64,000 nt of DNA from Comamonas testosteroni TK102 (GCF_000739375.1 NZ_CP006704.1:1364001-1428000), one strand, 5' to 3'. Shown: positions 8,408 through 17,351, numbered from the stretch's first letter. A program made the numbers and translations. Notes: generated from the sequence alone by a model not told the origin.

Positions 8408-9121
8408 TCAGTGTTCACCGCCCAAGTAAGCGCGGCGCACGGCGGGGCTGTTGCTGAGTTCCGTGGCCGAGCCTTCGCCCACGATGCGCCCGGTTTCCAG
8501 CAAGTAGCCACGGTCGGCAATAGCCAGACTCTGGCGCGCGTTCTGCTCCACCAGCAGCACGCCCATGCCCAGTGTCTTGATGCGCGCAAGGGCGGCGAAC
8601 AGCTCTTTGCACATCAGCGGCGACAGGCCCAGCGAAGGCTCGTCCAGCAGCAGGATATCGGGTTGGCTCATCAGCGCGCGGCCCACGGCCACCATCTGCT
8701 GCTCGCCGCCGCTCATGGTGCGCACGGCCTGGGCCAGACGATCACGCAGCTTGGGAAAGAGGGCGAAGACCTGCTCCAGATTCCGGGCTTCATTGGTGCG
8801 TGCGCGCCGGGGCTGGGCACCCAGCAGCAGGTTTTCCTTGACGCTGAGATCGCCGAACACGCCGCGCCCCTCGGGCACCAGGGCCAGGCCCGATTGCACG
8901 ATGGCATGCGGCGGCAGCTGCATCAGCTCCTGACCGGCCAGTTGCGCGCTGGCACCGGCCTGCGGCGTGACCATGCCGCCCAGCGCCTTGAGCAGGCTGG
9001 ACTTGCCCGCTCCGTTGGCGCCCAGCATGACGACCAGCTCGCCGGGCCGAACCTGCAGGCTGACTTGGTGCAGCGCCTCATGCTTGCCGTAGCTCACCGA
9101 GATATTGCGCACTTCAAGCAT
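8408..9121 (-). CDS. livF: LivF-type ABC transporter ATPase
   Basis: A 237-aa ATPase subunit of a branched-chain amino acid type (HAAT) importer. Walker A GANGAGKS (about residues 34-41), the signature MSGGEQQM and Walker B ILLLDEPSLGLSP are intact, followed by the LLVEQN switch typical of LivF. The start at 9121 (MLEVRNISVSYG) overlaps the livG stop codon by 8 bases, indicating translational coupling; the longer frame gives an unlikely N-terminus. It is the fifth gene in the order livK-H-M-G-F. Such systems also carry aromatic acids and amides, so the gene symbol marks family, not substrate. Confidence 0.92.
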   Translation of the reverse strand: MLEVRNISVSYGKHEALHQVSLQVRPGELVVMLGANGAGKSSLLKALGGMVTPQAGASAQLAGQELMQLPPHAIVQSGLALVPEGRGVFGDLSVKENLLLGAQPRRARTNEARNLEQVFALFPKLRDRLAQAVRTMSGGEQQMVAVGRALMSQPDILLLDEPSLGLSPLMCKELFAALARIKTLGMGVLLVEQNARQSLAIADRGYLLETGRIVGEGSATELSNSPAVRRAYLGGEH

Positions 9122-9884
9122 GGCTGGCCTCCGCTGACCGGTCTTCATCTGCACTCGCTTCTTCCCCCAGATAGGCACGCACCACCTCGGGCTCTTTGAG
9201 CACCTGGGCCGTGGGACCGTCGGCTATTTTTGTGCCCGCGTTCATCACCACGCAGCGGCTGCACAGCGCGTGCACGGCGTCCATCACATGTTCAACCATG
9301 AGAATCGTCAGCCCCGTGGCCTGCAGCTGCCGGATCAGTGCAATGCCCTGCTGCAGCTCCGTGGGGTTGAGTCCGGCCAGCCATTCGTCGAGCAGCAGGA
9401 TCTGCGGCTCCAGCGCCAGTGCGCGGGCCAGCTCCAGGCGCTTCTGGTTGATATAGGTGAGGTCGCCTGCGGGAGTATTCGCAACTTCGGCCAGACCCAC
9501 CTGATTCAGCAGTTGCAGGGCACGCGCAGCGGCAGGTTTGCCGAACAATGGTCGGAGCTTGAAGGCCATGCCGGCAATGACGTTGTCGATGCAGCTCATG
9601 GAGCCCAGCACCTTGACCAGCTGGAAGGTGCGCGCCACGCCCAGGCGGGCGATCTGGTGGCTTTTGAGCTGCTGGATGGGCTTGCCGTTGAATACGATCT
9701 CGCCGCCGTTGGCGGGCAGGGCGCCCGAGATCAGATTCATGGCCGTGGTCTTGCCCGAGCCATTGGGGCCGAGCAGGCCCACGACCTCGCCCGGGTAGAC
9801 GTCAAAGCTCAGTTCGTTGACGGCCACCAGGCCGCCGAAGCGCTTGGTGGCGCCGCGCACGGAAAGCAGGGTGGCGGTCTTCAT
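9114..9884 (-). CDS. livG: LivG-type ABC transporter ATPase
   Basis: A 256-aa ATPase partner of LivF. Walker A is GPNGSGKT. The ABC signature reads LTYINQKRLELARAL where LivG normally has L-S-Y-G-Q-Q/E-R-R, and Walker B reads LLLDEWLAGLNPTE instead of the usual DEPAAGLN; the catalytic Glu is kept. These changes may mark a subfamily with a different substrate rather than loss of function. The start at 9884 (MKTATLLSV) overlaps the livM stop by 4 bases (ATGA). Confidence 0.92.
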   Translation of the reverse strand: MKTATLLSVRGATKRFGGLVAVNELSFDVYPGEVVGLLGPNGSGKTTAMNLISGALPANGGEIVFNGKPIQQLKSHQIARLGVARTFQLVKVLGSMSCIDNVIAGMAFKLRPLFGKPAAARALQLLNQVGLAEVANTPAGDLTYINQKRLELARALALEPQILLLDEWLAGLNPTELQQGIALIRQLQATGLTILMVEHVMDAVHALCSRCVVMNAGTKIADGPTAQVLKEPEVVRAYLGEEASADEDRSAEASHA

Positions 9885-10816
9885 GGCTGGCCTCCCTTTT
9901 TGTGGAACAACTTGGCCAGCACACCAGACAGGCCCTGGGGAATGAAGTACACGATCACGATGAACACCAGGCCCAGCAGAATCGAGAAATGGTTGGGGAA
10001 GTTGGCAGCCAGGTACTCGAACAGCAGCACCAGCGGCACGGCCCCCAGAATCGGGCCGAACAGCGCGCCGGCACCGCCGAGCAAGGCCATGATCAGGGTC
10101 TGGAACGAGACGGCTGGAGCAAAGGCAATGCTGGGGTCGATATAGGTCCAGCGCGGAGCCATGATGGCGCCGGTGACGGTGATGAACACGGCGCTGACGG
10201 CGAACAGCAGCAGCTTGGCCGTGGTGGTGTTGATGCCCACATGGGTGGCCACGGTCTCGTCCTCGCCGATCACGCGCAGCGCCAGACCCAGGCGCGAGCG
10301 GTTGATGAGGGCACGCAGCGCCAGCACCAGGGCCAGCATGGCCAGCAGTTGCCAGTAGATATCGAGCTGGGTGATCTCCACGAAAACATAGCGGCCCAGA
10401 TCCTTGGTGATGTTGACTTCCCACCAGGTGACGAGCTGCTTGACCAGCTCGGCCAGGCCGAAGCTGAAGATCACAAAGTACACGCCCGACAGCCGCAGCG
10501 TGGACAGCCCCACGATCAAGGCCATGACCAGACCCACGCCGGCCGCAATCCCCAGTACGGCGGCCCAGGGCAGGGACTCGCCGAACACGGCGGTGACATA
10601 GGCGCCCATGCCGAAGAAGGCGACGGTGGCCAGCGAGATATAGCGCGTCGGTCCCGAGAACAGCGCCCAGGCCGTGGCCAGCACGCAGTACATCAGGATG
10701 CTGATCATGAGCGAGAGGTAGTACTCGTCCGTCAGCCAGCGTGGCAGCAGGGCCAGGCCCAGCAGGGCGACGGCGCTGACGGCCCAGATCAGGATTTCCT
10801 TGCGATGCTGATTCAT
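9881..10816 (-). CDS. livM: LivM-type ABC transporter permease
   Basis: A 311-aa inner-membrane permease with about nine hydrophobic segments. It contains the LivM family blocks LSTLRLSGVYFVIFSFGLAE and the loop LGLALRVIGEDE, followed by GAIMAPRWTYIDPS and GALFGPILGA. The start at 10816 (MNQHRKE) overlaps the livH stop by 4 bases. It forms the translocation pore together with LivH. Confidence 0.92.
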   Translation of the reverse strand: MNQHRKEILIWAVSAVALLGLALLPRWLTDEYYLSLMISILMYCVLATAWALFSGPTRYISLATVAFFGMGAYVTAVFGESLPWAAVLGIAAGVGLVMALIVGLSTLRLSGVYFVIFSFGLAELVKQLVTWWEVNITKDLGRYVFVEITQLDIYWQLLAMLALVLALRALINRSRLGLALRVIGEDETVATHVGINTTTAKLLLFAVSAVFITVTGAIMAPRWTYIDPSIAFAPAVSFQTLIMALLGGAGALFGPILGAVPLVLLFEYLAANFPNHFSILLGLVFIVIVYFIPQGLSGVLAKLFHKKGGQP

Positions 10817-11688
10817 CGTGCGGCCCTCCCGAACAAGCCTGTGGGCTTGAACAGCAGCACCAGCAGGAACACCGCGTAATTGACGGCCAGCGTCAGGCCG
10901 GGGTCGACAAAGGAGGCCACCAGCGTTTCGGCAAAGCCCAGCAGCATGCCGGCGACCAGGCAACCCATGAGATTGCCCACGCCGCCCATGATGACGACGA
11001 TCAGCGCCTTCATGGCAAACATGGTGCCCATGCCGGCCGAGAAGGGCAGAAACATGCTGACCAGCACGCCGCAGATCGCCACCAGTGCGCCGCCCAGACC
11101 ATAGGCCAGGGCCGCCGTGCTGCGCACATTGATGCCGACCAGATGGGCGAACTGCGGTGCCACGGACACGGCGCGTACCACGGCGCCGGCGCGGGTGCGC
11201 GTCAGAAGCAGGTACAGGCCGCCGCCCAGCACGATCGCAAAGCCCAGCACCAGCAGACGGTTGGCCGCAACCTTGCTGCCCAGAATCTCCACGGGTTCGG
11301 ACAGATAGCTGTAGCTGTGATAGTCGCCGCCGAACATCACCAGCATGACGCCCTGCACGACGAACAGCATGCCGAAGGTGGCCAGAATCGAATCCACCTC
11401 CAGCGCCGGTCCGCCCCTGGCGCGACGCACCAGCGGGGTCAGCAGCAGCTGATAGATCAGCCACTGGATGGCAAAGCCCAGCGGCACCACCAGCAGCACC
11501 AGAAGCAGCGGTGAAATACCCCAGCTGCTCACCGCAAAAAAGGCCAGAAAGGCCGGCGCAATCAGAAACTCCCCATACGAGAGATTCATGATGCGCGCCA
11601 CGCCATACTGCAGCGTCAGCCCCATGGCCACCAGGCCGTAGAGCCCGCCCAGCATGGCGCCAGCGAGAAGGATGTCTATTAAATTCAT
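10813..11688 (-). CDS. livH: LivH-type ABC transporter permease
   Basis: A 291-aa permease with the LivH blocks GGLYGLVAMGLTLQYGVARI, MNLSYGEF, VDSILATFGM, RAVSVAPQFAHLVGINV and VVIMGGVGNLMGCLVAG. It has about eight membrane segments. It is separated from the substrate-binding protein gene upstream by 222 bp that contain repeat copy 4, so its mRNA may be partly uncoupled from livK. Confidence 0.92.
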   Translation of the reverse strand: MNLIDILLAGAMLGGLYGLVAMGLTLQYGVARIMNLSYGEFLIAPAFLAFFAVSSWGISPLLLVLLVVPLGFAIQWLIYQLLLTPLVRRARGGPALEVDSILATFGMLFVVQGVMLVMFGGDYHSYSYLSEPVEILGSKVAANRLLVLGFAIVLGGGLYLLLTRTRAGAVVRAVSVAPQFAHLVGINVRSTAALAYGLGGALVAICGVLVSMFLPFSAGMGTMFAMKALIVVIMGGVGNLMGCLVAGMLLGFAETLVASFVDPGLTLAVNYAVFLLVLLFKPTGLFGRAAR

Positions 11689-11823
11689 AGCGTATACCGC
11701 TGGTGATTCATTGTTCTTGTTATGAAATCAATGCAAAGTGAAAGCGAGACATGCGCAACCAGCTCTTGTTTTGATAGTTCTTGCGGAGCTGGACACACAT
11801 GGCGGCCATGGGGTATCAGAGAT

Positions 11824-11910
11824 GCCGAGCAAGAGCCGCCTCGCGGCGATGGCATCGTCCCCCTCCCATAGCGCGAAGCGCGTAGAGAGAGGGGGAAGGC
11901 GCGCAGCGCC
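11824..11910. repeat. GC-rich 3'-end repeat, copy 4
   Basis: It contains CCGAGCAAGAGCCGCC, GCATCGTCCCCCTC, a GAGAGAGGGGGAAGGC arm and GCGCCTCAGGGGG. It abuts the stop codon of livK on the minus strand and sits inside the liv operon between livK and livH. Confidence 0.75.
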
Positions 11911-13134
11911 TCAGGGGGAGCTACGGGGGATCACCGCAGGCTTGACCCCCGCCCGTGTAGTTGGCGCAATCGCATTGAATTCGCCGTTCTGCCACTGGCC
12001 CACATGCCAGAGCTTGGTCAGCATCTGGCCTTCAAGCTTGACGGGGCCGAGCACGGTCTCGAAGCTGCCGCTCTTGAGCTCCTGGGTCACGGCGGCGCGA
12101 TCGATCTTGCCCACGCGCTCGATGGCCTGCTGCAGCATCTGCAGCGAGGTGTAGACGATGGGGCTGGCAAAGCGGTCCGATTCCTGGCCAGTCACCTCCT
12201 TGAAGCGCTTCAGATAGGCCTGCATCTGCGGGTTGCCGGCATCGATGCCGCCCGGCGCCATCACGCCTTCGGCCGCTGCGCCGAACTTGCCCTTGAACAT
12301 GGGGAACTGCGTGCCCACGCCGGTGAACAGCACCTTGGGAGCCAGGCCCAGCGTCCTGGCCTGTTCGTTGATCAGCATGGTGTCGGGCGGGTAGGAGTAG
12401 GCCACGAAGGTGTCGGCACCCTTGCCCTTGGCTTCGTTGATGATGGGCGTCATGTCCTGCGTGCCGATCGGATAGCTCTTGTCGTAGACCAGCTCGAAGC
12501 CATGCTGCTTGGCAGCCTTGCGCGTGGCGTTGGCCAACTCGACGCCAAAGCCGTCGGCGATGTTGATCATGGCGATCTTGTGGTTGATCTTACCGTCCTT
12601 CTTGGCCTTTTCCAGCATGGCGACCAGGCCCTCGGCATATTCGCCGCCCGTGCCCAGGAAGAAGAAGGCATGTTTCCAGCGCTTGGCCAGATCGGGGGCC
12701 TTGTCGGTCACCGAGGTGGCGGCCAGCAGCGGGTATTTGTGCTTTTCGTAGGTCGGCCCCACAGCCAGATTGGAGCCCGTGCCCCAGGGCGGCAGCACGA
12801 AGTCGACCTTGTCCTGGGTGATCAGGCGCTCGGTGGCGCGCACGGCCTCCTCGGTGCTGGAGCGGTCGTCGTATTCGATGACCTCGATGGGCACGCGCTT
12901 GTTGTAGGCCTTGAGCATGATGCCGCCGGCGTCGTTGATCTCCTTGACCCAGAGCTTGTAGTTGGGCGCCGTGGTCACGGAGGTGCCGCCCGCGTTGACG
13001 CCCGTCTTGGCAATGGCCCAGCCGATGCGGATGGATTGGGGCGCTTCCTGGGCCAGGGCCTGGCCGCACAGGCCCGCCAGGGCTGCGGCTGCGGCCAGGC
13101 TCTTGAGAACAAAACGCTTGTCGGCGAATGTCAT
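11911..13134 (-). CDS. livK: LivK-type periplasmic substrate-binding protein
   Basis: A 407-aa periplasmic binding protein. The Sec signal peptide is residues 1-28 (KSLAAAAALAGLCGQALA, cut before Q). The mature part shows the type-I periplasmic binding fold of Liv proteins: IRIGWAIAKTGVNAGG, YDDRSSTEEAVRATERLI and the VGPTYEKHKYPLLA hinge region. The start at 13134 follows AAGGAG with 6-base spacing. It is divergent from the AraC-family gene at 13351, which may regulate it. The ligand is not known; the neighbouring aromatic aldehyde dehydrogenases suggest an aromatic compound. Confidence 0.92.
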   Translation of the reverse strand: MTFADKRFVLKSLAAAAALAGLCGQALAQEAPQSIRIGWAIAKTGVNAGGTSVTTAPNYKLWVKEINDAGGIMLKAYNKRVPIEVIEYDDRSSTEEAVRATERLITQDKVDFVLPPWGTGSNLAVGPTYEKHKYPLLAATSVTDKAPDLAKRWKHAFFFLGTGGEYAEGLVAMLEKAKKDGKINHKIAMINIADGFGVELANATRKAAKQHGFELVYDKSYPIGTQDMTPIINEAKGKGADTFVAYSYPPDTMLINEQARTLGLAPKVLFTGVGTQFPMFKGKFGAAAEGVMAPGGIDAGNPQMQAYLKRFKEVTGQESDRFASPIVYTSLQMLQQAIERVGKIDRAAVTQELKSGSFETVLGPVKLEGQMLTKLWHVGQWQNGEFNAIAPTTRAGVKPAVIPRSSP

Positions 13135-13287
13135 GCTTGTCTCCTTTTTGATGGACGGGTGTCCGGGTTCTTCGGCCATCGTAGGAAAGTGCGTCGGCAG
13201 GTGTTTGTCTGGGCGTGCATTGCGTCTTGTCTGAGCATGCAAGTGTCTGTGGGTAAACACTGATTTCCCTGCGAGGCGCCGGTTTTG

Positions 13288-13305
13288 CCCGGACCCGGGT
13301 CCGGG
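13288..13305. promoter_or_regulatory. perfect 18-bp palindrome between livK and the AraC-family gene
   Basis: CCCGGACCCGGGTCCGGG has perfect dyad symmetry. It lies 45 bp before the regulator start and 154 bp before livK, in the divergent promoter region, so it could be an operator for either gene. Confidence 0.45.
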
Positions 13306-13350
13306 TCGCTATGGATAATGAAGCATCCTGTTACTTCTTCAGGAGCCGAG

Positions 13351-14331
13351 ATGCGGCCAGACATTCCTGCCAACCAAGTGATCGAGAAGATGACCGAGAT
13401 GCAAGGCGCTCAAGCCGTGGGTGCCTGGCAGCACTGGATGTCCACGCTCTATGGCCTGGAGAGCGATGTCTATGGCGACCAGCATTTCTCGGCGCGACTG
13501 GGCACCTTCGAGCTGGGGCCGGTGGGCATGACCCGAATCGAGGCCAGCCGCCATCGCGTGCGGCGCACTTCGGCCAGCATGGCACGCCACAGCACCGACT
13601 TTCTCAAGATCGTGGCCCCCTGGCATGGCGAGGCCCGCGTCTGCCAGAACGGGCGCGAAGCCGTGGCGCGCAGCGGCCAGTGGCTGATCTATGACACCAC
13701 GCAGGAGTACGAGGTGCTCAACCCGGAGTGGTGCGAGCATCTGATCATCACCCTGCCCAAAAGCCGCTTCGAAGACCATGGCCGCGCCGTCGATGCCCTT
13801 ATGGGGCGCTATGTGGGCGGCAGCGAAGGCGTGTCCCGCATTGCACTTGACATGATGCGCGGCACTTTTGCCGAATGCCGGGCCATGGGCCAGGGCCTGG
13901 CCCAGCATGTGACGGATTCGCTGCTGCAGCTGATCCAGCTGTCCCTGCTCGACGCCTGCGGCCGTGCGGCCTCGCTGAGCGCCAGCGAGCTGTTGCTGGG
14001 CCGCATCAAGGCCTATGTGCGCCAGCACCTGCGCGATCCGGCCCTGAGCGTCGATGCCGTGGCCGCAGCGCTCAACTGCAGCAAGCGACATCTCTACAAC
14101 GCCTTTGCCGATGAGCGGCTGTCCATCAGCCAGCATATCTGGGTCGAGCGCGTGGCCCTGTTCCAGCGCGAACTGCTCAGTCCTGCCAATCGCCATTGCA
14201 CCTTGACGGAGCTGGCGCTGGCCAGCGGCTTTGCCAGCGGCGCGCATCTGAGCCGCCTGTTCAAGCAGCACACGGGGCAGACGCCTGCGCAGTTCAGGGC
14301 CGGCGTACAGGCATCGAGTCTGTTGAATTGA
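13351..14331 (+). CDS. AraC/FeaR-like transcription regulator, copy 1
   Basis: A 326-aa regulator. The N-terminal part (residues about 40-185) resembles the cupin-like AraC-binding domain of FeaR-type regulators (KIVAPWHGEARVCQNGREA, WLIYDTTQEYEV). The C-terminal part is a double helix-turn-helix: RQHLRDPALSVDAVAAALN, CSKRHLYNAFADE, then LTELALASGFASGAHLSRLF and TPAQFRAG. The start at 13351 follows AGGAG at 13341-13345. It is divergent from livK and paralogous to 16330-17280 (shared layout MAQL/LYGLxSDVYGD-like start, KIVAPW, IYDT). It likely activates transport or aldehyde oxidation genes in response to an aromatic effector; that is inference. Confidence 0.9.
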   Translation: MRPDIPANQVIEKMTEMQGAQAVGAWQHWMSTLYGLESDVYGDQHFSARLGTFELGPVGMTRIEASRHRVRRTSASMARHSTDFLKIVAPWHGEARVCQNGREAVARSGQWLIYDTTQEYEVLNPEWCEHLIITLPKSRFEDHGRAVDALMGRYVGGSEGVSRIALDMMRGTFAECRAMGQGLAQHVTDSLLQLIQLSLLDACGRAASLSASELLLGRIKAYVRQHLRDPALSVDAVAAALNCSKRHLYNAFADERLSISQHIWVERVALFQRELLSPANRHCTLTELALASGFASGAHLSRLFKQHTGQTPAQFRAGVQASSLLN

Positions 14332-14531
14332 GCACCGAGCTGGCCTCGGGCTCAATCCGCCACGGCGCTGACTGCGATTGGTGAAACCGCAAGCCGGAAA
14401 CAGCAAAGCCGACAGGCGCTTTCCTGCCAGGCGGTGTTCATGGCCGACGCAAGGTGCAAGGTCGGCCATCGAGGTTTCGGGCGCGAGATACAGGCACGGC
14501 TGCCGGGCTGTGCCTGCCGCCCCATCGCGCT

Positions 14532-15983
14532 TCAGAAGGGGTAGTGACGTGGGCTGGTCTGCATGGTGATCCAGCGGGTATCGGTGAAGGCATCGATGCC
14601 GGCCTGGCCGCCGAAGTGACCGTAGCCCGAGTTCTTCACGCCGCCGAAAGGCATTTGTGCTTCATCGTGCACCGTGGGACCGTTGACATGGCAGATGCCC
14701 GCCTCGATGCGACCGGCCACGCGCCAGCCGCGGGCCGTGTCCCTGGTGTAGACGGCGGAGGACAGGCCGAACTCGTTGTCGTTGGCCATGGCGATGGCCT
14801 GCTCTTCGCCATGCACGCGCACGATGGCCTTCACCGGGGCAAAGGTCTCTTCGCGGAAGATGCGCATCTCGGGGGTCACGCCGTCGATCAGCGTGGCCGC
14901 CATCAGGGTGTCGTTGGCCTTGCCTCCGCACAGAATCCTGGCGCCCCTGCTCACGGCATCGTCGATGAGTTCGTTGACGCGGTGCACGGTGTTCATGTCC
15001 ACGACGGAGCCCAGCACCACCGGTCCCTGGCGCGGGTCGCCCAGAGGCAGGGTCTTGGCGCGGCCCACCAGCTTGGCGATGAATTCCTCGGCCACGGCCT
15101 CGTCCACGATGATGCGCTCGGTGGACATGCAGATCTGGCCCGAGTTGGCAAAGGCGCCGAAGGTGCAGCCGGCCACGGCGGCGTCGATGTCGGCATCGTC
15201 CAGCACCAGGAACGGGGCCTTGCCGCCCAGTTCCAGGATGACGGGCTTGAGGTATTTGGCGCAGGTCTGGCCGATGATGCGGCCTACGCGCGTGGAGCCG
15301 GTGAAATTCACACGGCGCACGGCAGGGTGGGCCACCATGGCCTCGACCACGGCCCCGGCGTCTTCGGGCGCATTCGTCACGAAGTTCACCACACCAGGCG
15401 GCAGGCCGCCTTCCTGCAGGGCTTCGATGATCAGACCATGGGTGGCGGGGCACAGTTCCGAGCCCTTGAGAACCACGGTATTGCCGCAGGCCAGGGGCGT
15501 GGCGATGGCACGCACGGCCAGGATGATGGGGGCATTCCAGGGGGCGATGCCCAGCACCACGCCGGCAGGCTGGCGCACGGCCATGGCCAGGCTGCCGGGA
15601 ATGTCGGAAGGAATCAGCTGGCCGTTGATCTGGGTGGTCAGCGATGCGGCTTCGAGAAACATATTGGCGGCCAGATGCACATTGAAGCCGGCCCAGATGC
15701 CCGAGGCACCGGTTTCGGCCGCCATGGCTGCGGCAAAGGCCTCGGCCTTGGCTTCCAGGGCCTGAGAGGCCTTCATCAGCATCAGTCGGCGCTCGGTGGG
15801 GCCCAGGGCCGCCCAGGCGGGAAAGGCTGCCTCGGCGGCTTGCACGGCACGCACGGCATCGGCCTTGGTGGCGGCCGGAGCGCGCGTGGCGACCGAGCCG
15901 TCCAGAGGGTTTTTGCGCTCGAAAGTGGCGCCGTTGCTGGCCTGGGCGGTCTGGCCGCCGATGAGCATGCTTTGTTCAATCAT
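14532..15983 (-). CDS. NAD(P)-dependent aromatic aldehyde dehydrogenase (salicylaldehyde/vanillin type), copy 2
   Basis: A 483-aa enzyme collinear with copy 1 at 6802-8253, with the same catalytic residues Cys285 (NSGQICMSTER) and Glu251 (ILELGGKAP), the same GASGIWAGFNVH block and YPF end. The two are clearly recent paralogs but differ at scattered positions (for example Ser164-Thr to Thr-Pro near the cofactor strand and Ala273 to Gly-Cys), so they may differ in substrate. The start at 15983 (MIEQSMLIGG) matches copy 1 and has AAGGAAG upstream; the frame stays open further but that part is not protein-like. It is divergent from an AraC-family gene, which probably controls it. Confidence 0.92.
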   Translation of the reverse strand: MIEQSMLIGGQTAQASNGATFERKNPLDGSVATRAPAATKADAVRAVQAAEAAFPAWAALGPTERRLMLMKASQALEAKAEAFAAAMAAETGASGIWAGFNVHLAANMFLEAASLTTQINGQLIPSDIPGSLAMAVRQPAGVVLGIAPWNAPIILAVRAIATPLACGNTVVLKGSELCPATHGLIIEALQEGGLPPGVVNFVTNAPEDAGAVVEAMVAHPAVRRVNFTGSTRVGRIIGQTCAKYLKPVILELGGKAPFLVLDDADIDAAVAGCTFGAFANSGQICMSTERIIVDEAVAEEFIAKLVGRAKTLPLGDPRQGPVVLGSVVDMNTVHRVNELIDDAVSRGARILCGGKANDTLMAATLIDGVTPEMRIFREETFAPVKAIVRVHGEEQAIAMANDNEFGLSSAVYTRDTARGWRVAGRIEAGICHVNGPTVHDEAQMPFGGVKNSGYGHFGGQAGIDAFTDTRWITMQTSPRHYPF

Positions 15984-16329
15984 CTTCGCTTCCTTCACCA
16001 CCAGGGGCGCGTGAGCACAGTCACTGCTGGTGGATGCCGTTTGAAAAGCGGGGGCATCGCGCAAGGCTTGCGTCGCCGGGCTGGCCCCCTCTGTCCTGAT
16101 GTGCCGCCGGTCAAGGGCGTGGAAGTGATCGTAGAAAAAGCCCGGGCGGGATGCTGTGCGCAATGTGCACAAACCGTTTGACGAATCGTGCACCTGGCCT
16201 AGGGTTTGCACTAGATCGAGGTGCTGGCGGGAGATTCTCCGCGCTGCGAGCGCCAGGGCGCGCACTTGCCGATAATTGCCATACTTTGCCGGCACAGGCA
16301 GGGATCGATGCAACGAGGAGTCAAGGCCC
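15984..16329. other. divergent intergenic region, aldehyde dehydrogenase copy 2 / AraC copy 2
   Basis: These 346 bases without a gene hold two divergent promoters. GTGCAC occurs twice, at ATGTGCACAAACC and ATCGTGCACCTGG, about 26 bp apart, in the less GC-rich part (16145-16215). AraC-family sites are often direct repeats two turns apart, so these are candidate half-sites. No clear -10/-35 pair was found. Confidence 0.35.
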
Positions 16330-17280
16330 ATGACCGCGCCCATGGTACTGAGTACCGATGGTCTTCCCGAGAAGGAAACTGCAGCTGCCTGGCAAGGCTG
16401 GATGGCGCAGCTGTTTTCGGGGCTGGACACGGATCTCTATGGCGACACCTGTTTTGACGGGCATCTGAGCGTGGCGTACGCAGGCGATGTCATGCTCACC
16501 AAGCTGGAGGCCGGACGTCATCGCGTCATACGCGGCAGCCACCGCCAGCGCGACAGCGAAGCCGCCTATCTCAAGATCGTCGCACCCTGGAGCGGTCACG
16601 CCGAGGTGGAGCAATGCGGCAGCCGGACCCGGGTGGGCAACGGCAGCTGGGCCATCTATGACACCTCGCAGCCCTATGTGGTGGACAACCCTCTGCGCAC
16701 CGAGCACCTGATCATGATGGTGCCCAAGCAGAGCATTGCCGAGCGAGGTCTGCGCCTGGAAAACCTCATGGGGCTATCCGTGGGAGGCAGCACCGGCATG
16801 GCGCGCATTGCGCTGCAGACCATGCGCAGCACCTATCAGGAGCTCGATAATATGACGGCGCCGCTGGCGCGCCGCGCCGGGGAGCTGCTGGTGGACATGG
16901 TGCACCTGTCCTTGCAGGCACTTGGCGGGCAGGCCACGGCGGTGACGCAGAAGCAGGCCTTGTACGAGCGCATCTGCGACCATGTGGCCAGCCATGTGCG
17001 CGATCCAGGGCTGTCGGTCGACCAGGTGGCCCAGGCGCTCAACTGCAGCCGCCGTCATCTGCACAATGCCTTTGCGGGGCGTGAACAGTCGCTGGGCGCT
17101 TTCATCCAGCAAAGCCGGCTGGAGCTTTGCATGCGGGAGCTGCATTCCGCAGCGCTTGCGCATCGCACCATCACCGAGATCGCCATGGGCTGCGGTTTTG
17201 GCAACAGCGCTCACTTCAGCCGGGCCTTCAAGGCCTACACCGGCATGTCGCCTTCCGAGTTCAGAGCGCTCGGTCATTGA
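16330..17280 (+). CDS. AraC/FeaR-like transcription regulator, copy 2
   Basis: A 316-aa regulator with the same two-domain plan as copy 1: an N-terminal cupin-like effector domain (YLKIVAPWSGHAEVEQCGS, WAIYDTSQPYVV) and a C-terminal AraC helix-turn-helix pair (SHVRDPGLSVDQVAQALN, CSRRHLHNAFAG, ITEIAMGCGFGNSAHFSRAF, SPSEFRALG). The start at 16330 (MTAPMVLS) follows GAGGAG with a 9-base gap. It is divergent from aldehyde dehydrogenase copy 2. Regulator and enzyme pairs appear to have been duplicated together around the liv genes. Confidence 0.9.
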   Translation: MTAPMVLSTDGLPEKETAAAWQGWMAQLFSGLDTDLYGDTCFDGHLSVAYAGDVMLTKLEAGRHRVIRGSHRQRDSEAAYLKIVAPWSGHAEVEQCGSRTRVGNGSWAIYDTSQPYVVDNPLRTEHLIMMVPKQSIAERGLRLENLMGLSVGGSTGMARIALQTMRSTYQELDNMTAPLARRAGELLVDMVHLSLQALGGQATAVTQKQALYERICDHVASHVRDPGLSVDQVAQALNCSRRHLHNAFAGREQSLGAFIQQSRLELCMRELHSAALAHRTITEIAMGCGFGNSAHFSRAFKAYTGMSPSEFRALGH

Positions 17281-17351
17281 TCTGTGCCGACCAGCGATAT
17301 CGAGGCCTATAGGACAATGCAGTCCGTTGCTTAGAAAGCAGGACTGGATTC

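Noticed and set aside
13285..13350. Longer N-terminus of the first AraC-family regulator starting at 13285
   Set aside because: It would run through the palindrome at 13288-13305, and the ATG at 13351 has a clear AGGAG site.
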